This document shows positions 1-7,368 of a stretch of 37,616 nucleotides of DNA, piece after piece. Within the stretch, counting starts at the first letter, position 1, and each line of letters opens with the position of its first letter. The notes beneath the pieces were generated by a model, which searched no databases, was not told the origin of the DNA, and was given only the letters and a program-made list of their open reading frames with translations. The stretch is from Spirochaetales bacterium UBA4629. GTDB taxonomy: Bacteria; Spirochaetota; Spirochaetia; Sphaerochaetales; Sphaerochaetaceae. The stretch spans positions 1 to 37,616 of the forward strand of contig DHMZ01000118.1 of assembly GCA_002406055.1 (NCBI GenBank), written 5' to 3'. A program made the position numbers and the translations under genes.

Positions 1-93
1 GAGTGTGGACTCACAATTGGTCGAGACCAGAACTCGGCCATAAATTCGACTCCTAAAATCAAGTATTTTGGTGTCGCAAAAAATAAAAGGTAG
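1..93 (+). CDS. tnpB: TnpB (IS200/IS605-type RNA-guided nuclease), C-terminal end only
   Basis: Frame 1 from the window edge reads 30 codons to a TAG at 91-93. It begins ECG and continues with GRDQNSAIN, which matches the end of TnpB: the second half of the zinc finger (CxxCG) and the RuvC-III motif (usually DRDxNAAxN) with the last catalytic Asp. The rest of the gene lies outside the window. TnpB is an RNA-guided endonuclease that uses an omega-RNA made from the element's own right end; that end follows directly here. The first D of the usual DRD is G, which may be natural variation or decay. Whether the upstream part is intact cannot be seen. Confidence 0.8.
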   Translation, partial: ECGLTIGRDQNSAINSTPKIKYFGVAKNKR

Positions 94-228
94 GCTAGCT
101 CCTAGCCAAAGTATACGCTTGTGGACACTGTGTAAGACTTAGAAAGTACCGCTAGGTATTACATAAGCAGTAGTGGTTGAAGCAAGAAGCTCCGACTTCT
201 AAGCGAAGCAGAAGTTGGAGTAGTTCAC
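94..228 (+). ncRNA. omega-RNA (reRNA) 3' region and right end of the TnpB element
   Basis: Directly after the tnpB stop comes a non-coding stretch ending in a strong hairpin: CTCCGACTTCT (190-200) pairs with AGAAGTTGGAG (210-220) with one G-U pair, loop 201-209. It is followed at once by TAGTTCAC (221-228). A hairpin plus a TAGTTCAC-like tail is the usual right end of IS605/IS1341-type elements and the 3' scaffold of the omega-RNA. The guide would be the flanking bases starting near 229. The 5' end of the RNA cannot be placed; it may overlap the tnpB coding sequence. Confidence 0.7.
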
Positions 229-238
229 TAAATGTGTA

Positions 239-763
239 TTATTCTACTTTCCATTCCTTTTTTTTCTCAGCTAAAGGCCAATCTTTTTTTATTAAAGAAA
301 AGAGATTTGATAGGGTAATTTCTTCATCTTTTGTGAAAGGAGAGGTGACAAATAAGCGTACATCTTGGTGCTTTGGTCGTCCTATTCCGATTCTTAGGCG
401 ATAGAAATCTTCAGTTTTTAATCTCTCCTGGATATTTCTAAGTCCCTTATGACCTTTTGTTCCTCCTCCTCTTTGTAGTTTTGCTTCGCCAAAGGCTAGT
501 TCCATGTCATCACAGACAACGAGAATTTCCTCAGGTTTTATTTTAAAAAATGCTGAGCATTCACCAACAGCGTTACCAGACAAGTTCATCATCGTTAAAG
601 GCTTAAGCAGTTTAAGATTTGAATCAAGTCCATAGAACGAATGGAATTTGCTTTGCCAAGAAACATTCGGATAAAGAAAGGAAGATAAGATAAAGCCTGC
701 ATTATGGCGGCTATTCGCGTATTCCTTCCCTGGGTTTCCCAAGAAAACGATAAGCTTAATCAT
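239..763 (-). CDS. pth: Peptidyl-tRNA hydrolase
   Basis: This 174-aa cytoplasmic enzyme frees tRNA from prematurely released peptidyl-tRNA. The N-terminus has FLGNPGKEYANSRHNAGF, the family signature with the catalytic His at residue 20; an Asp pair at 85-86 (VVCDDMEL) and the GGGTKGHKGL loop (99-108) also match Pth. It is slightly shorter than the usual 185-195 aa, mostly at the C-terminus. The ATG overlaps the nth stop codon by 4 bp (ATGA), so it is co-transcribed as the second gene of an nth-pth pair. The TnpB element begins 10 bp beyond its stop codon, so the original downstream sequence and terminator may have been displaced. Confidence 0.95.
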   Translation of the reverse strand: MIKLIVFLGNPGKEYANSRHNAGFILSSFLYPNVSWQSKFHSFYGLDSNLKLLKPLTMMNLSGNAVGECSAFFKIKPEEILVVCDDMELAFGEAKLQRGGGTKGHKGLRNIQERLKTEDFYRLRIGIGRPKHQDVRLFVTSPFTKDEEITLSNLFSLIKKDWPLAEKKKEWKVE

Positions 764-1425
764 CTCGATTTCGTAACTCCTTCTTTAGGGCATAAATTAT
801 TAATTTTACACATAGAACACTTAGGAGAAACAGGTGTACAAATTTCCTGTCCAAAACGAACAAAAAGATCGTTTATCTCAATCCAGAAGGAAACAGGAAG
901 GACCTCCTCTAATTCCTTTTCTGTAGCTTCAGGTGTTTTTGTTTTGACCCAACCCAATCTATTTGAAATCTCGTGGACATGACAATCTACGCAAATAGCT
1001 TCTTTGTTAAACCCTAAGTTCAACACTAAGTTTGCTGTTTTAGAACCAACACCTGGAAGCGAAAGTAAGTCTTCTTTACTTGAAGGTATCTCTCCCCCGT
1101 ATTGGGAGATAATTATATCTGCAATGCTTTTTAGTTGTGATGCCTTACGAAGGTAAAATCCTGCAGGTTTAATCGTGTTAGCAATAGTTTCTTCGCTTAA
1201 AAGCTGTAATTTATCAATTGTTGGAGCTATATCAAAAAGTCTTTTAGACGCAGCATATGTTACATTATCTTTTGTTCTCAATGAGATTAGCGTAGAGACT
1301 AATATCCTATATGGAGTTGATTCTTCTTCTCCAATTTTTGTTACAGATGGACGTTCCTGGCTAGTTTTGCTAAGAGAACTTTCAATATCGTCAAAAATCT
1401 TTCTTACATATTTTTCTTCTAACAT
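760..1425 (-). CDS. nth: Endonuclease III (DNA glycosylase/AP lyase)
   Basis: This base-excision repair glycosylase removes oxidised pyrimidines and nicks the abasic site. The 221-aa protein has the helix-hairpin-helix LPGVGSKTANLVL with catalytic Lys129, the catalytic Asp147 in CVDCHVHEISNRLGW, and a C-terminal [4Fe-4S] site formed by Cys196, 203, 206 and 212 (C-x6-C-x2-C-x5-C). The length is normal. A Shine-Dalgarno site (AGAGGA) precedes the ATG. It diverges from the aroF-pheA fusion gene across only 46 bp and overlaps pth by 4 bp at its 3' end. Confidence 0.95.
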   Translation of the reverse strand: MLEEKYVRKIFDDIESSLSKTSQERPSVTKIGEEESTPYRILVSTLISLRTKDNVTYAASKRLFDIAPTIDKLQLLSEETIANTIKPAGFYLRKASQLKSIADIIISQYGGEIPSSKEDLLSLPGVGSKTANLVLNLGFNKEAICVDCHVHEISNRLGWVKTKTPEATEKELEEVLPVSFWIEINDLFVRFGQEICTPVSPKCSMCKINNLCPKEGVTKSR

Positions 1426-1436
1426 TTTTCCTCTAA

Positions 1437-1465
1437 TTGTCCTTGTCCATTTAAAAGACTAGAAT
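1437..1465 (+). promoter_or_regulatory. Promoter of aroF-pheA, predicting a leaderless mRNA
   Basis: TTGTCC (1437-1442), a 17-bp spacer and TAGAAT (1460-1465) form a good sigma-70 promoter. Only six bases separate the -10 box from the ATG at 1472, so transcription should start at or next to the start codon. There is no Shine-Dalgarno site. The same TAGAAT-6 nt-ATG arrangement recurs before sdaA and leuS. Confidence 0.6.
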
Positions 1466-1471
1466 TGTTTT

Positions 1472-3397
1472 ATGATTGTTGTACTAAAGAAGGGTATTAC
1501 CTTACAAGAAAAAGATAAAGTTGTCGATTTCTTAAAAGCAAGTGGATTTATAGTTAAAGAAATAAAAGGCGAAAATGAAACAGTATTAGGCGCTGTAGGA
1601 TCTAGTCATATCGATCCAAGGACCGTGGAGCTTTTCCCTGGTGTAAGTAGCGTTGTCCCAATTTCTAAACCTTACAAACTTGCATCACGTGAACTTAAAA
1701 AAGAAGATACTTTAGTTAAGGTAAAAAAAGTTACGATAGGTGGAAACCGCATTTGCGTTATGGCTGGCCCTTGTGCTGTCGAATCATATGATCAAATGAT
1801 GAAGATTGCTGAGTCAGTAAGAGAAGCTGGGGCTGTTGTTCTCCGTGGAGGAGCTTTCAAACCTAGAACATCTCCTTATTCATTTCAGGGCTTAGGGGAA
1901 GAGGGGTTAAAGATATTAAGAAAAGCAGGAGATGCTTTCGATATGCCAATAGTATCAGAAGTAGTTTCTCCTTCTGATGTCGATATGTTTTCTTCTTATG
2001 TCGACATCATGCAAATTGGTGCAAGAAACATGCAGAACTTTGAGCTTTTAAAGGCTGTTGGTAAAAAGGGAATGCCTGTTCTTCTAAAAAGAGGGTTATG
2101 TGCAACAATTGAAGAATGGTTAATGGCAGCAGAGTACTTAATGAGTGCAGGAACCGAAAAAGTTATTCTCTGTGAAAGAGGAATTCGAACATATGAACGA
2201 ATTACTCGTAATACTTTAGATTGCTCAGCTATTCCTGTTGTCAAGAAACTATCACATCTACCTGTTATAGGTGATCCTTCTCATGCAACAGGTATCAGAG
2301 ATATGGTTTCTCCAATGAGCTTAGCATTAATTGCTTCTGGCGCTGCTGGTATTGAAGTTGAAGTACACTGCAATCCAGAAAAAGCCCTCTCTGATGGACC
2401 TCAGTCATTATATCCTGAACAGTTTGAAAAGCTAATGAGAGATATTCAGGCTCTTGCTCCTGTATTGGGAAAAACGCTTGAGAAGATTCCTCGTGTTATA
2501 CCTTCTTCTATAAAAGAAAAGTCTGTTTCGATAAACGATGTTGAAAAAGATAAGAAGGAAACAATAGTTGCTTTCCAAGGAGAGAGAGGAGCTTTTTCAG
2601 AATTAGCAGCAAGACGCTTCTTTAATGAAGATGTAGCAGTTCTTCCTTGTCACTCTTTCAAAGATACCTTTGATGCCGTTTCTGATTCAAAGGCAACATT
2701 TGGAATAATTCCAATTGAGAACGCTTTGGGTGGTGCTGTTTATGATCCATTAGATTTACTTAAGATTCATTCTGAGCTAACAGTTGTTGGAGAGACACAA
2801 GTAAGAGTTGTCCATAATCTTATTGGTTTTCCTGGTGTAAAAGAAGAAGAAATAAAGAGAGTTTATTCTCATCCGCAGGCTCTAATGCAATGCAAAGAAT
2901 ATTTAGAAAAGCATCTTCCAAATGCAGAGACTATACCTTTCTTTGATACTGCCGGTGCTGTTGCTTTTGTAAAGGAGAGCAAAGACCGGACTAATGCAGC
3001 TATAGCTGGTGCTCCTGCGGCTCTTTATAATGATATGGTAATATTGCATCAGTCCATAGAAACAAACCCTTCTAACTACACACGCTTCTATGTTTTAACG
3101 AGAGAAGAAAACGCAGAAGAATTCATGAAGAATAGAAAGAAAGAGAAGGCATCCATGCTCTTTAGTGTGCCAGATGAAGCTGGCTCTCTAATGAAGGTTC
3201 TTGAAATTTTCTATCAGAATAAGTTGAATATGCAAAAACTTGAGTCTCGACCTATTTTAGGCAAACCTTGGGAATACACATTCTATGTAGATGTTCTTAT
3301 CCCTTCTTATGAACATTTTGGTGAAGCTGTCAAAGCTATTAAAGCTGCAACAGAAAGCTTTAGACTTCTTGGTGTCTATGAAAACGGGTTAAATTAA
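1472..3397 (+). CDS. DAHP synthase / prephenate dehydratase fusion with ACT domain
   Basis: This 641-aa protein joins two non-consecutive steps of aromatic amino acid synthesis. Residues 1-85 form the small ferredoxin-like regulatory domain of type I-beta DAHP synthases. Residues 86-340 are the DAHP synthase barrel (MAGPCAVES at 97-105, LKRGL at 205-209, GDPSHATG at 267-274), which condenses PEP with erythrose 4-phosphate. After a charged linker (341-362), residues 363-545 are prephenate dehydratase (AFQGERGAFSE; NYTRF with the catalytic TRF at 537-539). Residues 555-641 form an ACT domain with ESRP (591-594), the phenylalanine-binding motif. No chorismate mutase domain is present. Feedback by phenylalanine on both activities is likely (inference). 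It overlaps the next gene by one base. Confidence 0.93.
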   Translation: MIVVLKKGITLQEKDKVVDFLKASGFIVKEIKGENETVLGAVGSSHIDPRTVELFPGVSSVVPISKPYKLASRELKKEDTLVKVKKVTIGGNRICVMAGPCAVESYDQMMKIAESVREAGAVVLRGGAFKPRTSPYSFQGLGEEGLKILRKAGDAFDMPIVSEVVSPSDVDMFSSYVDIMQIGARNMQNFELLKAVGKKGMPVLLKRGLCATIEEWLMAAEYLMSAGTEKVILCERGIRTYERITRNTLDCSAIPVVKKLSHLPVIGDPSHATGIRDMVSPMSLALIASGAAGIEVEVHCNPEKALSDGPQSLYPEQFEKLMRDIQALAPVLGKTLEKIPRVIPSSIKEKSVSINDVEKDKKETIVAFQGERGAFSELAARRFFNEDVAVLPCHSFKDTFDAVSDSKATFGIIPIENALGGAVYDPLDLLKIHSELTVVGETQVRVVHNLIGFPGVKEEEIKRVYSHPQALMQCKEYLEKHLPNAETIPFFDTAGAVAFVKESKDRTNAAIAGAPAALYNDMVILHQSIETNPSNYTRFYVLTREENAEEFMKNRKKEKASMLFSVPDEAGSLMKVLEIFYQNKLNMQKLESRPILGKPWEYTFYVDVLIPSYEHFGEAVKAIKAATESFRLLGVYENGLN

Positions 3398-3930
3398 TGG
3401 AAGAAAAAGAGTACGAAAAAGTAGAACTTTTTATGGGTGTATTATCTTCAAAAGGCTTTCCTCTAGCGTTAAGAAAAACCCTAGAGGAAAACTTTGGAGA
3501 GATAGAGATAATTACAGAGCCTATTCCTTTTACTTTTACAAATTACTATGACGAAGAGATGGGACTTCCCATTGAAAGATTCTTTATCCTATTTAAAAAC
3601 CTAGTACGACCAGACTTTTTAGTGAAGAGCAAAAAGATTACAAATGAGATTGAAAAGAGATGGGAAGAGGATGGGAAAAGAAAGATAAACTTAGACCCAG
3701 GAACTCTTAGTGAAGCGAATGTAATTCTTGCTACTACAAAGAATAGAGCACATAGGGTTGCTATTGGCAATAACCTATTTGCAGAGATAACTCTTATCTA
3801 TCAAAATCATGGTTTTACATCTTTTCCTTGGACATACAGTGACTATAAAAGTGAAGAAGTACAAAATGTTTTATTTGCTTTTAGACAACATCTTTTAAAG
3901 AAAAGGAAAGAAGAGAAGAGCAAAGTATAA
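3397..3930 (+). CDS. DUF4416 family protein
   Basis: This 177-aa protein has no signal peptide or membrane segment. It matches what I recall of DUF4416, an uncharacterised family found in Spirochaetota, deltaproteobacterial groups and other anaerobes: an early LFMGVLSS, FTNYYDEEMG in the first third, a central RKINLDPGTLSEANVILATTKNRAHR, and a C-terminal FPWTYSDYKSE. The conserved DPG, TTKNRAHR and WTY.DY positions suggest a catalytic or ligand-binding role that is not known. Its start codon overlaps the stop codon of the fusion gene (TAATG), so it is translationally coupled to it. That places it in the aromatic biosynthesis transcript but does not prove a role there. Confidence 0.85.
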   Translation: MEEKEYEKVELFMGVLSSKGFPLALRKTLEENFGEIEIITEPIPFTFTNYYDEEMGLPIERFFILFKNLVRPDFLVKSKKITNEIEKRWEEDGKRKINLDPGTLSEANVILATTKNRAHRVAIGNNLFAEITLIYQNHGFTSFPWTYSDYKSEEVQNVLFAFRQHLLKKRKEEKSKV

Positions 3931-3945
3931 TTATGTATATTTCCT

Positions 3946-3991
3946 TATAATATAAAGAATTTTACATTTTATGTTATCTTTTTATATTATA
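3946..3991 (+). terminator. AT-rich hairpin, probable terminator of the aroF-pheA operon
   Basis: TATAATATAAA (3946-3956) and TTTATATTATA (3981-3991) form a perfect 11-bp stem. The 24-nt loop can fold a small inner ACAT/ATGT stem. GAATTTTTC follows. The stem has no G-C pairs, so termination may be weak. It could also be a protein-binding palindrome. Confidence 0.4.
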
Positions 3992-4006
3992 GAATTTTTC
4001 TTAAAT

Positions 4007-4036
4007 CTGACAAATTTTTTATTTTTTTCGTATATA
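4007..4036 (+). promoter_or_regulatory. Promoter of the lipoprotein gene
   Basis: CTGACA (4007-4012), an 18-bp T-rich spacer and TATATA (4031-4036) precede the ATG at 4041 by four bases. No Shine-Dalgarno site is present. The -10 is in a run of TA repeats, so its exact register is uncertain; any register gives a start at or within a few bases of the ATG. Confidence 0.45.
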
Positions 4037-4040
4037 TAGT

Positions 4041-4769
4041 ATGAAAAGAATATTTTTATTGTTACTTGTTACTCTGTTTTTATTTGCGTCATGTTCTTTA
4101 GAACGAAAAACTAAGATAAGTGTTTCTCTCTACTCGGAGTTAACATGGGAAGAAGTGACAGGAGAACCAATGTGGTATCTTGTTAAATACTTTGATGGAG
4201 AGAGTGTAAAGACAAAATATCTAGGAAAGGATGAGAAGAAATTTTCTCTTTTTGTTTCCCCAACTTCTCTTAGTGTTTTTGCGTTGTATCCACTAGGTAA
4301 TCTTTCTCCCTTTGGAGGATTCTATGAATGTGGAAATGAAAAAGAAGTTTACCTTCTTCCAGAGTATGGCTACTTTGCTTCAATGCTTATCGATGCTGCA
4401 CTAGTTATGCCACATGCAATAAATGAGCTCTCTGTTTTATCGATAAAAAAAGACTATCCGGATTTGGGTATTATTAATAGAGAAGCTTTTCTTTCATCTC
4501 TATATCAAGGACAACTTGAGGAAAAGAGTATCAAACTTTCAAAGCTATATAAAGTTCCTCTTGATGGGGTGTTAAAAGGTTATTGGGTTAGTCTCTTTTC
4601 TCATAATTATTCATTTGTTTTGACATCTAGTAACGAAGATCTTACTCTCTCTCTTTTTCCTGGCGTATGGTATTACCTTTGCTTAGAGAGGAAGATGATT
4701 TTAGAAATTGTAATTACAGATAATGGTGAATATTGGACAAAGCTTAAAGCTATGCCAAAGTGGATTTAA
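4041..4769 (+). CDS. Putative lipoprotein of unknown function
   Basis: The 242-aa protein starts with MKRIFLLLLVTLFLFASCS: a charged n-region, a leucine-rich core and a lipobox (FASC) with the modified Cys at residue 18. It should be lipidated and exported to a membrane surface. The mature part is rich in aromatic residues and beta-strand-like stretches, and I recognise no domain. A family cannot be named from the sequence. It stands alone between a hairpin and the sdaA promoter, with its own likely promoter, so its expression is probably independent of its neighbours. Confidence 0.75.
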   Translation: MKRIFLLLLVTLFLFASCSLERKTKISVSLYSELTWEEVTGEPMWYLVKYFDGESVKTKYLGKDEKKFSLFVSPTSLSVFALYPLGNLSPFGGFYECGNEKEVYLLPEYGYFASMLIDAALVMPHAINELSVLSIKKDYPDLGIINREAFLSSLYQGQLEEKSIKLSKLYKVPLDGVLKGYWVSLFSHNYSFVLTSSNEDLTLSLFPGVWYYLCLERKMILEIVITDNGEYWTKLKAMPKWI

Positions 4770-4773
4770 CATA

Positions 4774-4802
4774 TTGTTTACAATTTCAATTGAATCTAGA
4801 AT
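4774..4802 (+). promoter_or_regulatory. Promoter of sdaA, predicting a leaderless mRNA
   Basis: TTGTTT (4774-4779), a 17-bp spacer and TAGAAT (4797-4802) are followed by six bases (AGGGCT) and the ATG at 4809. The GGG lies only two bases before the ATG, too close for a normal ribosome-binding site. Confidence 0.55.
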
Positions 4803-4808
4803 AGGGCT

Positions 4809-6014
4809 ATGGAATCATTAAAAGAATTATACAGAATAGGTTATGGCCCGTCTTCTTCTCATACAATGGGACCAAGAGTTGCGGCAGAAAGATTTGTTAA
4901 AGAGCATCCTGAGTGTAAAGATGTTTGCGTTGAGTTATATGGTTCTCTTGCTGCAACAGGCAAAGGACACTTAACAGACAAAGCCATTCTCACTGTTATG
5001 GATGATAATAATATAAAAGCACATATTGATTGGTATCCTTCAATTTTTAAGCCTTTTCATCCAAATGCTGTTACCTTTAAAAGTGGAAAGATTTCTGACA
5101 CTTATTACTCAGTAGGCGGTGGAAAAATTGTAAAAGAGGGCGAAAAGGGAGATGCCGATGATACTGTTTACCCTGAACTAATTTTAGGTGATATGGAGAA
5201 GATGCTTAACTATTGCGATTATCATGGATACCAGATGTGGGAAGTTGCAATAGAATATGAAGGAATGCAAATTCTTGATTATGCCGGTGAGGTTTGGGAA
5301 GTAATGAAGGATGCCATTCATAGAGGGCTTGAAAATGAAGGTGTTCTTCCTGGCGGTTTGAAGTTGCAGAGAAAGGCTTGCCTATCACATGCTAAGTCTA
5401 TAGATTTTGCAGGAAGTCTTGGAAATACATCGCGAGCGCTTTCTTTTGCTTTAGCTGTTAGTGAAGAGAATGCAGGTGGAGGCAAAATCGTAACAGCTCC
5501 AACATGCGGTAGTTGTGGTGTTCTTCCTGGTGTTCTTTATTATTTGCAAGAGGAATATAAGATTCCAGAAGTAAGAATTCAGAGAGCCATCCTTACTGCA
5601 GGACTTGTTGGAAATATTGTAAAGAGTAATGGTTCTATTAGTGGTGCTGAAGTTGGCTGTCAGGGAGAAGTAGGTGTAGCTTGTGCTATGGCTGGTGCTG
5701 CAGCAACACAACTCTTAGGTGGCTCTGTTCATCAAGTAGAATATGCAGCAGAAATGGGACTAGAACACCACTTAGGCCTTACATGTGATCCTCTTATGGG
5801 GCTTGTTCAAGTTCCATGTATAGAGCGTAATGCGATGGCTTGTATGAGAGCTATCGACCATGCATCCTTTGCAATTATGGGTGATGGAAGACATAAAGTA
5901 AGTTTTGATGATGTTGTCGAAGTAATGATGGAAACAGGTACTGCTATTCCTTCTCTCTATAGAGAAACTAGTAAGGGTGGATTAGCTAAGGTCGTTGAAA
6001 GAGACGAGGATTAG
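4809..6014 (+). CDS. sdaA: L-serine ammonia-lyase (iron-sulfur L-serine dehydratase)
   Basis: This enzyme deaminates L-serine to pyruvate and ammonia, feeding fermentation. The 401-aa single chain starts with the beta domain (GPSSSHTMGPRVAAERF, the signature of the family). It continues into the alpha domain, where cluster Cys residues occur in PTCGSCGVLPG and in CDPLMGLVQVPC / ERNAMACMRAIDHA. It is shorter than the roughly 455-aa E. coli enzymes because the beta domain is compact. Transcription should start from a promoter abutting the ATG. A strong terminator follows the stop codon. Confidence 0.92.
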   Translation: MESLKELYRIGYGPSSSHTMGPRVAAERFVKEHPECKDVCVELYGSLAATGKGHLTDKAILTVMDDNNIKAHIDWYPSIFKPFHPNAVTFKSGKISDTYYSVGGGKIVKEGEKGDADDTVYPELILGDMEKMLNYCDYHGYQMWEVAIEYEGMQILDYAGEVWEVMKDAIHRGLENEGVLPGGLKLQRKACLSHAKSIDFAGSLGNTSRALSFALAVSEENAGGGKIVTAPTCGSCGVLPGVLYYLQEEYKIPEVRIQRAILTAGLVGNIVKSNGSISGAEVGCQGEVGVACAMAGAAATQLLGGSVHQVEYAAEMGLEHHLGLTCDPLMGLVQVPCIERNAMACMRAIDHASFAIMGDGRHKVSFDDVVEVMMETGTAIPSLYRETSKGGLAKVVERDED

Positions 6015-6020
6015 TGCTAG

Positions 6021-6054
6021 AGAGGTATTAGCTTTTGCTTCTACCTCTTTTTTT
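6021..6054 (+). terminator. Intrinsic terminator after sdaA
   Basis: AGAGGTA (6021-6027) pairs with TACCTCT (6042-6048); an inner AGC/GCT stem closes a TTTT loop; a T run follows (6048-6054). The Shine-Dalgarno AAGGAG of the next gene begins one or two bases after the T run, so this terminator sits in the leader of that gene. Confidence 0.75.
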
Positions 6055-6070
6055 AAGGAGATTATTTGAT

Positions 6071-6952
6071 ATGGAATATAAGATTGATTCTTCAAAGTTG
6101 AGTGTTGTTGTTTCTTCTCTTGGAGCAGAGTTAGTTAGCATAACTACTAATGATGGCAGTCCAATTTTGTGGACGGGAAAAGAATATTGGAAAAAACATG
6201 CTCCAATACTTTTTCCATTTGTAGGAAGACTTGTAGAGGAAAGGTATCTCTATAACAACAAAAGTTATAACATGACGAAACATGGATTTATTTCGACTGT
6301 TGAGTTTTCTCCTGTAAAGGTTGAAAAAGATATGCTCCATCTTTGTTTTCATTCAAATGATCAAACTATGGAGATATATCCATTCTCTTTTATGTTTGAG
6401 GTTATTTATTCTCTTAGAGGTAATAATCTTGATGTAAAATATCGAGTCACCAATTGCGATAATAAAGCAATGTATTACGGGTTTGGTCTTCATCCGGGTT
6501 TTTCTGTTCCTCTCGAAAAAGGACAAGATTTTGAAGACTATTATGTAGAATTTCTAGATTCTTTAGAAGAAATTAAGAGAGTAGTCTTTTCCCCTTCATA
6601 TTTTGCCACAAGAAAAGAAGAGGATACTCATTCTCTTATCTCATCATCGACTCTCAATTTAAGACATAACTTATTTGACGATGATGCTATTTGCTTAAAA
6701 AATACAGGCCACATCTTATCTTTAAAGAGTAAAAAAGGTGGCAAATCATTAACAATAAAGCATGATGCTCCATACCTTTCTTTATGGCATACAGTTAAAG
6801 AGAAGGCTCCTTTTCTTTGCATAGAGCCTTGGCATACTCTACCGTCATATGATGGAGAGATACTAGACATAGGAAAAAGAGAAGACTTTGTTCAATTAAA
6901 AGAAGGTGAGAGCAATTCTTATTTTCTTTCTATTGAAGTTGATGAAAACTAG
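6071..6952 (+). CDS. Aldose 1-epimerase family protein (LacX-like)
   Basis: From the ATG at 6071, which has the Shine-Dalgarno AAGGAG 11 bases upstream, the protein is 293 aa. An earlier in-frame TTG at 6035 lies within the terminator hairpin and is rejected. The family (galactose mutarotase fold) interconverts sugar anomers. Visible motifs are ILWTGKEYWKKHAPILFPFVG, KHGFIST (conserved His), YGFGLHPGFSVPL (second conserved His) and CIEPWH near the C-terminus. The substrate is unknown; this subgroup is often found with sugar-use genes. There is no obvious promoter between the upstream terminator and the gene, so it may depend on readthrough from sdaA. Confidence 0.82.
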   Translation: MEYKIDSSKLSVVVSSLGAELVSITTNDGSPILWTGKEYWKKHAPILFPFVGRLVEERYLYNNKSYNMTKHGFISTVEFSPVKVEKDMLHLCFHSNDQTMEIYPFSFMFEVIYSLRGNNLDVKYRVTNCDNKAMYYGFGLHPGFSVPLEKGQDFEDYYVEFLDSLEEIKRVVFSPSYFATRKEEDTHSLISSSTLNLRHNLFDDDAICLKNTGHILSLKSKKGGKSLTIKHDAPYLSLWHTVKEKAPFLCIEPWHTLPSYDGEILDIGKREDFVQLKEGESNSYFLSIEVDEN

Positions 6953-6979
6953 CTATTTTAGAAGAGTTAGCGAGAATCC

Positions 6980-7007
6980 TCGGTAATTCAATTACCGACT
7001 AGTTCAC
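6980..7007 (+). repeat. Perfect palindrome followed by TAGTTCAC; possible solo IS605-type right end
   Basis: TCGGTAATT (6980-6988), a single C, and AATTACCGA (6990-6998) form a perfect inverted repeat. One base later comes TAGTTCAC (7000-7007), the same eight bases that end the TnpB element at 221-228. The FemAB-like pseudogene loses its reading at this point. This could be a remnant transposon end. An 8-mer match alone is expected about once by chance in a window this size, so the call rests on the hairpin and position together. A simple bidirectional terminator is the alternative. Confidence 0.35.
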
Positions 7008-7324
7008 GTAGATATTCTCTCAACTTTTCAGAAAGAGATTCTATAAATTCTCCTTGCTTATCTTCGCTAGGAGTAAGAAGTGCCATATGGAACGTAGCAT
7101 ACAGAATCCTCTTTGTTTATGCTTTTAACAAGCACAAGAATATCATCAACAAGATGTGCTGATGATATTGAGTTATCTCTAATGTCTCTTTCCCTTACAG
7201 AAATATCAAAGGCTAGTGATAAAAAGCCCAATTCATTTTTAACGTCTGACCAAAAAGCTGTTTGTTGTAATAGTGATGTTGAATACAAATCATGAGTTGC
7301 CTTTTGATGAATCATGATGTCCAT
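6988..7324 (-). pseudogene. FemAB-like peptidoglycan-bridge aminoacyltransferase, frameshifted and truncated
   Basis: On the minus strand from the ATG at 7324 the reading is like the N-terminus of FemA/FemB-type transferases: KATHDLYSTSLLQQTAFWSDV, then LVDDILVLVKS, then CYVPYG. That frame stops at 7067, but the next frame continues the expected sequence (LLTPSEDKQGEFIESLSEKL) and stops at 6988-6990. A single-base shift near the YVPYG codons joins the two. The protein then ends after about 110 aa, where several hundred are normal, right at the palindrome with TAGTTCAC. It was probably the third gene of the azlCD transcript. The family assignment is from memory of motifs. Confidence 0.6.
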
Positions 7325-7368
7325 ACAAAGGCCATAGACCAAAAGTCAAAAAGAAAAATAGCTTCATC

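Larger units (their letters stand above)
1..228 (+). mobile_element. Right end of an IS200/IS605-family TnpB element
   Basis: The tnpB 3' end and omega-RNA hairpin define the right part of an element whose left part is off the window. Its inferred right boundary (about 228) is 10 bp from the stop codon of pth (239-241, minus strand), so it lies just downstream of pth without breaking it. These elements insert without target duplication or terminal inverted repeats, so the boundary rests on the conserved end motif alone. Confidence 0.65.

Noticed and set aside
13..60. tRNA or tmRNA 3' end (TTCGACTCC-like sequence)
   Set aside because: No CCA end or acceptor stem is present, and the bases read as the TnpB C-terminus (GRDQNSAIN) to a stop codon at 91-93.
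177..404. 75-aa plus-strand ORF over the element end and pth
   Set aside because: It crosses the omega-RNA hairpin and runs antisense to pth; the composition is not protein-like.
6035..6070. Earlier TTG start for the aldose-epimerase-like gene
   Set aside because: It lies inside the terminator hairpin with no SD; the ATG at 6071 has AAGGAG and begins the family-like sequence.
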